In this document: one piece after another, positions 56,723 to 64,000 of the stretch
How the letters are laid out: every line of letters starts with the position of its first letter
How positions within the stretch are numbered: the stretch's first letter is position 1
NCBI RefSeq assembly: GCF_020906515.1
Contig: NC_085850.1
Coordinates: 1,240,001-1,304,000 of the forward strand
Reading direction: 5' to 3'
DNA from: Vanrija pseudolonga
Taxonomy: Eukaryota; Basidiomycota; Tremellomycetes; Trichosporonales; Trichosporonaceae
Length of the DNA stretch: 64,000 bases
Made by a program: the position numbers and the translations under genes
The notes under the pieces: model-generated
Database searches by the model: none
The model's input: the letters and a program-made list of their open reading frames with translations, nothing else
What the model was told of the DNA's origin: nothing

Positions 56723-57841
56723 TCATGAGCCAAAGGTGGGCGGGCACTCGTGTCTCGGATTCGGAGAGAACGTGTCCATGCACTGTATCATATGAGCACA
56801 CCGCCGGCTACTTACTCGCTACCTTGTCCTCGGCAGTTGACCTCTCTCAAGTGGAGAGCCTGCGCCGTGGGGTTCCCAGCATCCACGCCTGATGTAGCAC
56901 AGGCGGCACGCGTATGCCTTCTCTTGGCACTCACTACCAGGCCTGACGCGTCCAAGTCCATCACGGCTATCATTCACCGCTCACACCCCGCCCAGCACCC
57001 CTGCCACCCCGGCCCCGGACATCGCCGCACGCGCGCGACTCCTGACCAACGATATCCGCATCACTCGCCAAGGTGGCATCTGCCCCACTGATGGCGAGTG
57101 CGCTATCTCTGGCAGATCCAGCAGCGCGTCAGCTGGCTGGCGCGGCCAGGCCAGACCAGGCGGGTGCCGAAGACCGGCGCGACGCAACTGACGTGCGCAC
57201 ACACCAAAGTGAGGACAGTTGTCGACGAGCGTGCGTGCGACCCGTTACTCCATCTCCCGCACGGCCCCACACGTGCGCTAGTGTTCCAGCGGCTGGAGCT
57301 GGAGCAGCCCAAGTCCAGTTCGGCTGTTGGGCGTGGTACTCGCGGCGACGGGGTGCTCGTCACGCCATCGCGCTGGTAGCGCGTTCCACATTCCTGGCGC
57401 GGAGCCACTGTGGAGCTGCCTGCCTGCCTCTCCGCCACACTGATACCGGGTCTAGCGCTGCGGATATCTCTGCTTCTACCAATCATGTCTGCGCCATTTG
57501 CGCCGCACGCCATATACCCCGTGCGCGACGACATGCGGGGTGTTGTGGCGCCGGCGGGGTGCTGGTGCATCTGGATGCCGCGGTTCGAGGTGCCGTCTGT
57601 GCTCGCTGGCTGGCAGGTAGGCTCTCAGCGAGGCCACTGGGCTGGGGGTACGAGCTTGCGTGCTGTCCAGCGGATGCATGACTGATGAGTAAGGATGGTG
57701 TCGGGCTCGTGCGCATGTGCAATCGGTCGTGGGCGGCGGCGAGGTGGGATGGAGAGTGTGGCACTGGACGTTATATGCGCGGTGTGTTGGGCACTGCCCA
57801 CGGTACACCGCCCAGCACCAGCAGCACCACCAGCAGCAGCC
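56723..57841. other. Long promoter-side interval before the permease gene
   Basis: 1,119 bases between two plus-strand genes. I see no supported coding exon or strong motif; the last 150 bases are the leader of the permease gene and contain a CAGCAGCAC-type run just before the ATG. Confidence 0.45.
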
Positions 57842-59889
57842 ATGCCCCAGCAACACCAAGACGACGTCTCTGAGAAGTCGGACATCGGCGAGGTCGACCA
57901 GCACGCCGTCCCGACGCTCGACAAGCGCCAGTTCGTAATCAAGGGCGACCTGCAGTATGTCGGCGAGTCGGGGCACAACAACGCCGAGGTGACGTACCAG
58001 AATGTCGACGGCGCGCCGGTCGAGGTGACCAACCCGCTCGGTTATCACGTCGGCTGGTGGACTGCGTTCTTCCTCAACGTGTCGATGATTATCGGCACGG
58101 GTATCTTCAGCACTCGTGAGTGTGTGCCGAGTGGCGGCAGCCGCGAGGCGGAAACGTCCCTGCCACAGACTCACCCCGCCCAGCATCCACCATCCTCCGC
58201 GGCACGGGCTCGGTCGGCCTGTCGCTCATCTACTGGGTGCTCGGCTACCTGATCACGCTGGCCGAGATCAGCGTCTTCCTCGAGCTGGCGTTCCCCAAGC
58301 CGCAGTACTTCTTCCCGGTCGCGTTCGCGGTCCAGACCGTCATCCTGCAGTTTATGAGCTCGAACGGGTTCGTGCTGGCCAGCTACATCTTCAAGCTGTC
58401 CAACCGTGCTCCCAAGGACTGGGAGCTCAAGGGCGTCGCGATTGCCGGCTTGACGGTCGTCGCGATTGTCGTCGTCGCGAACAACCGCTTTGCGCTGGGG
58501 CTGATCAACGTGCTTGGGTGGATCAAGATTGCCACGCTGCTGTTGTGAGTACCGAGGCGAGGCGAGGCGAGGCGAGGCGACGCGTACCACAGCCCACTCA
58601 CACCCCCAGCATCACTTTCACCGGCTTCGCAGTCCTCGGCGGCGCGTTCAAGAACATCCCCCACCCGACCGCCAACTTCCACAACAGCTTCGAGGGCACC
58701 AGCTCGGACGGCTACTCAATCTCAAACGCGCTAGTCAGCAGTGAGTCGGCGTGGCTCCCCTTCCTCCCCCTCTCCTTCCGCTGACCCCCACCCCCCAGTC
58801 ATCTTCTCGTACGGCGGCTCGACCAACAGCTTCAACTTCACCAACGAGGTCAAGAACCCGATCGGGACGATCAAGCGCACTGCCTTCGGCGCCGTGAGCG
58901 TCGTCTTCGTGCTCTACTTCCTCGTCAACGTCGCGTACTTTGCCGCGCTGCCCAAGGCGACCATCCTCAAGTCGAGCCAGATCACCGCGTCGCTGTACTT
59001 CCAGACCCTGTTCGGCGCCCAGGCGGCCAAGGGGTAAGTCGGGCCTGTGCTATCTTGTCGAGCGACGGCTGACGCGCTCTTCCCTCCCCACGCTCGCTCG
59101 CTCACCTCGCCCAGCCTCACCATCTTCCCCATCCTCTCGGCGTTCGGTAACCTCACCGCGGCGCTCATCGGCCACTCGCGCATGGTGCGCGAGATCGGAA
59201 GGCAGGGCGTCCTCCCCTGGCCCAAGTTCTGGGTCACGACCAGGCCGTTCGGCACGCCCGCAGCCGGCGTCTTGGTCACCTGGTTCGTGAGCGTCATCTT
59301 TGTGCTCATCCCGCCGGCGGGCAACGCCTTCAACTTTGGTAAGCGCGGCGGTGTCGCCTCCGTCAGTCCACCAGCATACTCACACACATACCCAGTCATC
59401 GCGCTGCAGAACTACCCGTCGTCGTTCTACCTCGCCCTCACGACCATCGGCCTCTTCTTCATCCGCCGCCAGCGCACGCGCCTCGGCCTCCCGCGCACAG
59501 AGTACCGCGGGTGGACCTTCGTCGCCATCTTCTACGTGCTCGCCAACGTGTTCCTGCTCATCATGCCGTGGGTCCCGCCCAAGGCAGGCATCAACGCCAG
59601 CGCCTTTGGCTTCTTCTACGCCGCGTCGTCGCTCGTCGGCCTGGGCTTCATCGTCATCGCGTTCCTGTACTACGTGCTGTGGATCAAGGTCCTGCCCAAG
59701 CTCGGCAACTACAGCATCCGCAAGGTCGTCCTCGACCTCGACGACGGCAGCGTCGCGCACAAGCTCGCCCGTGTGCCCAATGCCGAGTTGCAGGCGTGGG
59801 ACGCAAAGCACGACCCCGCGGGACACTCGCTCGCGTCCAGCGAGGAACTCGGCACAGAGTACCGCATCGTCGAGGAGAACAAGGTGTAG
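57842..59889 (+). CDS. Amino acid permease, Mup1-like (APC/LAT type)
   Basis: A plasma-membrane amino acid importer of the APC superfamily. The hydrophilic N terminus (MPQQHQDDVSEKSDIGEVDQ) precedes the first helix, VGWWTAFFLNVSMIIGTGIF, with the GTGIF unwound substrate-site motif. About 11-12 helices follow over six or seven exons: VGLSLIYWVLGYLITLAEIS, FTGFAVLGGAFKNIPH with NSFEGTS, VIFSYGGSTNSFNFTNEVKN (helix 6 region), AFGNLTAALIGHSRMVREIG and LIPPAGNAFNF. The motifs HNSFEGTSSDGY, VKNPIGTIKR and GRQGVLPWPKF match yeast Mup1, the high-affinity methionine permease, better than general amino acid permeases. Methionine is thus the likely but unproven substrate. About 550 residues. One intron (58546 onward) has five GAGGC repeats. 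The cytosolic tail has many acidic residues and Lys. Confidence 0.9.
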
Positions 59890-60188
59890 GCGGCGTGGTG
59901 CGGAGGCGCGGCGGCGCGCCGCGGCGTGCGTGCGCAGGTCTTGTCCAACACGAGACGCAGTAGCAATGGTTTATAGTCTTTAGTAGTCAAGTGGTTGTAA
60001 TGAAAGTGCAACAAAGGTTGATTGATCCATTTCTTGGCGCTCCCCCCCCCCCCCGCGCGTCGGCCCTGCTTTCTCGCTAACCGGCGGCTTGTGCCCCCCC
60101 TGGCGTCATCCGTCATCGCCTTTGCTCGTCTCGTCTTGTCCCATCTCCATCTCCATCTCCTCTCTCTCCCCAACAGCGACCCACGACA
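59890..60188. other. Short intergenic region with a poly-C run
   Basis: 299 bases between two plus-strand genes, including about 13 consecutive C near 60043-60055. No gene is seen. Confidence 0.45.
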
Positions 60189-61327
60189 ATGGTATTCGCA
60201 AACCTATCATACCAAGGTACTGCTCACCCCACGCAGCCCACTAACGCCCAGACAAGCAGGCGTTCTTCGCCCTCCTGGACGAGTACTTCGAGTCGCGGCC
60301 CCACCTCGTCGGCGGCGGTGCAGGCGGCTCAGCCAACGGCGGCGCGACCATCTCCTCGGGCGGCGCCAACATCCACATCCCGCCCGCGGCAGCCAAGGCG
60401 GCGGCCGCGAGCGTCGCCTCTGCCGCCGTCTCGCAGCTCGGCGGAGGCGGCGGGCGCTCGGTGCCGCCCCCCCCCTCCTCGTCGGCAGGCGGCCCGCCGC
60501 CAATCCACTCGTCTAACCGCCCGTCGTCGAGCGCGCCGGCGTCCTCGCCGTCCACCGACTCGGGCAGCGGTGGCATGACCTCGCGCATCTCCGCGTTCGG
60601 GGGCAAGAGCCTCAACAAGTTCGCGTCCAACTCCCACGTGTCCGGCGCGATGGGCAAGGTCGGCGCCGGCGGGCTCGCCGACAAGTGGTCCCGCCCCGCC
60701 CCGTCGTCCTCCTCTACGACGAGCAGCAGCCCGAGCCTGCCCCCGCCACGGAACAGCGCGGGCCCGCCCCAGCCGCCGCCTAGCCGCCGCGTCGCCGGCA
60801 CGCCGGTCGAGGGGCTCCAGAGCCAGAAGGTGGGTCATGCACGAGCGTGGCTGACCGCGCCTAGTCGTTCGGGCACGTCGACATGAGCTCGGGCACGCAG
60901 GCCGCCAAGACAATGTGGCGCGACCCCAAGAGTGGTAGGGCGAGCGAGGACCAGGTATCGCTGACGATCAATCAGCCGCGGCACAGCCCCCCACAGCTAA
61001 TGTACAGCAGTCCCCCGCGTTCCAGCGCATGGCGTCCGACTTGCCCCCTCCCGTTCGGCGTGCGGGCGCCGGCGGCGCGAGGCAGGAGGACGACGACGCA
61101 CACGCTGACGCTGGGCAGGGGCCTCAGGCTCAAGCTCTGTACGACTATGAAGGCGGCGACGACACGGATCTGCCCGTGTCCGAGAACCAGATTGTCACGA
61201 TCATCGCAAAGACGTCGGACGATTGTGAGTGCGGTGTTGTTGGCGGGTGGGCTGACGACTAGGGTGGACGTGTGAAGCGGACGGAAGGCAGGGTCTCGTG
61301 CCAGCAAACTACCTCAAGGAGCTATAG
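60189..61327 (+). CDS. SH3-domain protein with low-complexity Pro/Ser/Ala linker
   Basis: The N terminus (MVFANLSYQDKQAFFALLDE then YFESRPHL) looks like a small helical module. A long Gly/Ala/Ser/Pro linker follows, with poly-Pro stretches (RSVPPPPSSSAGGPPP), a short conserved-looking segment (SAFGGKSLNKFASNSHVSGA) and an exon SFGHVDMSSGTQAAKTMWRD. The C terminus is an SH3 domain: QALYDYEGGDDTDLPVSENQ, then an intron splitting the central WW, then ADGRQGLVPANYLKEL. Splicing gives SDDWWTCEADG, restoring the canonical Trp pair. SH3 at the end after Pro-rich sequence suggests an adaptor in actin patch or endocytosis networks; the exact partner is unknown. About 320 residues in four or five exons. 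Confidence 0.8.
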
Positions 61328-61469
61328 AGTCGCGCAGAACGGACGTTGCGGCCAGACGGGACAGCCGCACACATATGCAACGCGTCAATGACACCTCACG
61401 CCTGCGTCGCTGCGTTCGCCTCGCGCTCGGCAGGTCGCACGCATGCATCTTTCTACAATCACTCTACAC

Positions 61470-63231
61470 TCACGCCGCGGCCGCACCGAGAACACGCACG
61501 GTGCGGTCAAGGCCAGAAGCCACAATCTCGCTGCCAAGCTTGCCGAAGCGCGCAGCGGTCAGCACACCGTTGTTGTCGTCAAACTTGAGCAGCTCGGCCC
61601 AAGTCTTGTTGGCGTACACCCGGAGGTCGGTGCCGGCGACGGTGAGGAACTGGGCAGAGGGGTCGAAGCGCACCTCGTGCACCGTGTTCTCGGACGGCAG
61701 CTGCCAGCTAGAGAAGAGCTTGAGCTTGCGCAGGTCAAACACGTTGACGGTCGAGTCGGACGCCGAGCCAGTCGCGAGGTAGTAGCCGTTCTCGCTAAAG
61801 CTGAGCGTCGACAGCTCCTTGCCGGGATGTGACTCGAGGGTGGCTGCCAATGACGTCGACGAGCGCGCGTCCCAGACGCGGACGAGGCCGTCCTTGGTAC
61901 CACCGGCGTGAAGCACGCCGTCGGGGTGGACGTCGAACGAGGTGTACGCAAACGAGCCCTCGATGCCCGCAGGAGGGCTGTACGTCGTAATCGTCTTGGC
62001 AGTGGCAATGTCGTGCAGGGACCACGTGCTGTCGGTAGACGCGGTCGCGGCGTAGAGACCAGAGGGGTGGACGGCGAGGCCAGTAACGTCGCCCTTGTGG
62101 GCCGAGATGCTGCCCTTGGCAGACCAGGCGCCAGCCTCGTTCTCTCCCCAGAAGCGCACCGTCTTGTCCTGTGCTGTGGACACGACCAGCCTCGACTCGC
62201 CCTCTTGCTCGCGGAACGCGACGTGCGTCACGGCCTTGGTGTGGCCCTTGAGCGCGCCGAGCACCTTTTGGCTCTCGAGGTCAAAGACCTGGACAATCTT
62301 GTCCAGGCCACCAGTGACAATCGTCTTGCCATCCGAGGCAAGGTCGAGCGCATTGATGCCAGGCGGCTTGGTGCCGTGCATTGATGGGACGTGGGACGAC
62401 TGGACGTACGTCTTGACCTGGTCGGCGGTCGCGTAGCCCGGCGCAGGCTTGCGCTTTTTGCGAACCGAAGAGAGGCTACAGCGTCAGTGGCGTAAACAAT
62501 AACAAAACTCACGCCTGGTTCGTGGCCATGATCTTCTCCTCAACATCAGCAGGGAGCGCACCCTCCTGCTGCATCTCGACGTCCTCGGCAGCCTCCTCAG
62601 CAGGCGCGGGGGCGATGCCAATCGAAGCCTGTACAGATGCCAATGCGCTGTGGGGTCAGTTGGTGCCAACAACGCTCAACTCACTCCCTCGACTCGTCAC
62701 GCTCCTTGAGCAACCTCGCAATGACACGAGTCGCCGCGTCTTCTCGGTAGAGCGCGTTGGCCAGCTCCTGCTTGGATGCCTGGAACGCCTTCTTGATCTC
62801 GAGCGACTCGAGCATGATCGCGTCGTACTCGGACTGGAGGGCTGTCAACAGCGCGGGGATCGAGGTCTGGTTCGACGCGCGGGGAGGGAGGGTCGAGGGC
62901 TCTGTCACAGGGTTAGCACGACTCTTGCTCACTTGCTGCTCCACTCACTGGCCTTGACGTCAATCAAGTCGTCCTTGGTCAGAGCCTCGCCCGTGATGGG
63001 GTCGGTTCCATTCTCCTCTGCGACGCGTCAGCACAGGCTCTGCGCACAAGCATTGGCGTTTATGAGTCACCGCGACGTACCGATATACCGCTCGATCAGA
63101 GCCTTCTCGTACACCGTGCCCGATGTCTTGGAGACGACGGGCACCTGAGGTGGAGAGCCAGAGACTGGAGGTCGAGTTAGCTGCTGTCATCCTGGCTCGG
63201 ATCAGCTCCACTCACTGGCACAGAAGAACAT
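61470..63231 (-). CDS. PRP19: Pre-mRNA processing factor Prp19, U-box E3 ligase
   Basis: Prp19 is the ubiquitin ligase core of the NineTeen Complex, needed to activate the spliceosome. Exon 1 is only MFFCA and splices to ISGSPPQVPVVSKTSGTVYE and KALIERYI, then EENGTDPITGEALTKDDLID: together the N-terminal U-box (about residues 1-60). Next is the coiled-coil tetramer region (EPSTLPPRASNQTSIPALLT, YDAIMLESLEIKKAFQASKQ, ALYREDAATRVIARLLKERD), a short linker, then seven WD40 repeats starting near PPGINALDLASDGKTIVTGG and ending GLDRTVRVLGAAAA. The order and length (about 500 residues) match the family exactly. The start was chosen because MFFCAISG is the typical U-box opening. Its divergent neighbour encodes another spliceosome factor. 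Confidence 0.94.
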
Positions 63232-63656
63232 GATTTCCCGTGCTTTTAGATCGGATGCAGAGTCTCCGAGCTGGCAAAGGCGACGAGGTGGATGTTGATG
63301 GCGAGGAGATGGATGTTGACGGTGTCGGCAGCTGGATTGTGCATCATGTTGCTCCTCCTCGACTTTGCTTGTTACAGGAGAGATGGTGGATGGGTGAGGC
63401 GGGAGTATATTTATCACAATGGCCACGCGACTCCATTGTATAAAGTTCCACCGAAAATGCCACGATTTCAATGTTTGCCGCTCGCTGAGAAGTCAATGAC
63501 CATCACTCTCCTCCATCTCGAGGTGGTCAATGTAGAGGCAAGAGTTGCAACTCCATCACACTCGTCGAGCAGCAACGACAAACAGCTAAACGACAGCCTG
63601 ACGAGGATCAAAAACCGCCTGCGCCATCGGTTTTCCCGCCGCATCATCCTCGCGCC
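63232..63656. promoter_or_regulatory. Divergent promoter between PRP19 and the PRP2-like gene
   Basis: 425 bases without a supported coding exon, shared by two spliceosome genes. A TATA-like agtatatttatc lies at about 63403-63414. No factor site is claimed. Confidence 0.45.
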
Positions 63657-64000
63657 ATGGACGTCAAGCAGTACATTGGCGACAATGTCGTTCGCGTAAG
63701 TCCGACCCTCTTGTCCCATGCCGCCGGCTCACACGAACAGATCCTTGGGTCGTCCGACAGCGCAACGGTCGACTTTGTCCACTCGGCTGGTGCGTCATCT
63801 TCCCATTCTGTCGACTTAGCTGACCCTCCCCCAGCCACATCGTCCAAAACAGCTGGTGACCTCTACCATACCCTCGTCGGCATGGGTCTGGACGAGACGC
63901 CAGACTTGAAAGACTTTGCCACTCAGGTCCACTCGCTCATCCCGCGCAAGACGAAGACCAAGACGCCAAAGGCCGCCCCTTCGGTCAACTCGCAGAAGTT
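63657..64000 (+). CDS. N-terminal part of a Prp2/Cdc28/DHX16-type DEAH helicase (cut by window edge)
   Basis: Only the first exons are in the window. Exon 1 reads MDVKQYIGDNVVR; exon 2 ILGSSDSATVDFVHSA; exon 3 TSSKTAGDLYHTLVGMGLDE, TPDLKDFATQVHSLIPRKTK and on to the edge. The pattern (short start, LG-S-S-T-DF, then DxxxFAxxxxxxIPRK) is that of the N-terminal region of fission yeast Cdc28/Prp8 and human DHX16, the ATPases that drive catalytic activation of the spliceosome. No helicase motif is visible yet, so this is a family-level guess from about 85 residues. Donors and acceptors are standard for this window. Confidence 0.65.
   Translation, partial: MDVKQYIGDNVVRVSPTLLSHAAGSHEQILGSSDSATVDFVHSAGASSSHSVDLADPPPATSSKTAGDLYHTLVGMGLDETPDLKDFATQVHSLIPRKTKTKTPKAAPSVNSQK

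Noticed and set aside
57476-58186. 236-codon minus-strand frame upstream of and over the permease start
   Set aside because: It overlaps the well-supported first exon of the permease and has shadow composition.

Overview
The window is a gene-dense, GC-rich stretch of nuclear DNA from a basidiomycete yeast. The gene complement and the many short introns (mostly 35-70 nt, gtgagt/gtgcgt donors, CTRAC-type branch sites a few bases before the acceptor) point to Tremellomycetes, probably the Trichosporonales (Trichosporon, Cutaneotrichosporon, Apiotrichum or Vanrija kin). That placement is inference: no rRNA or marker comparison was possible. I found no rRNA, tRNA, CRISPR array or recognisable transposon. 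All exon joins were worked out by eye.

Layout. 0.4-2.6 kb: an unidentified small gene and an ER-type membrane J-protein (both minus). 2.9-6.1 kb: AMP deaminase (minus). 7.0-10.1 kb: a membrane-anchored heparinase II/III-like protein with two possible first exons (plus). 11.0-13.8 kb: a low-complexity protein ending in a CaaX box (plus). 14.5-16.1 kb: Cdc12-type septin (minus). 16.5-20.6 kb: DEAH helicase Dhr1/Ecm16 (minus). 21.1-31.2 kb: VPS13 lipid-transfer protein (plus). 31.5-35.0 kb: FACT subunit Spt16 (minus). 35.4-37.9 kb: Kel3-type kelch/DUF4110 protein (plus). 38.0-39.3 kb: hydroxymethylbilane synthase (minus). 39.7-41.5 kb: kynureninase (plus).

41.5-47.5 kb is different in character: looser, more AT-rich by eye, with no housekeeping gene. 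It holds a small Lys-rich protein gene, an orphan two-exon gene and, on the minus strand, a multi-exon gene whose N-terminal part has the hallmarks of a GIY-YIG nuclease and whose acidic C-terminal module is duplicated out of frame. It is the best candidate here for something undescribed.

47.5-64.0 kb: cytosolic Hsp70 (minus), Erg25 C-4 methylsterol oxidase (minus), the tiny DASH kinetochore subunit Dad4 in three exons (plus), aldose 1-epimerase (minus), a CFEM-like GPI-type secreted protein with an in-frame TAG (plus), a Mup1-type amino acid permease (plus), a C-terminal SH3-domain protein (plus), Prp19 (minus) and the 5' end of a Prp2/Cdc28/DHX16-type DEAH helicase (plus), cut by the window edge.

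Many genes are in divergent pairs sharing 0.4-0.9 kb promoters (AMD1/heparinase, DHR1/VPS13, SPT16/KEL3, HEM3/kynureninase, ERG25/DAD4, PRP19/PRP2-like). The last pair is notable because both products act in spliceosome activation.
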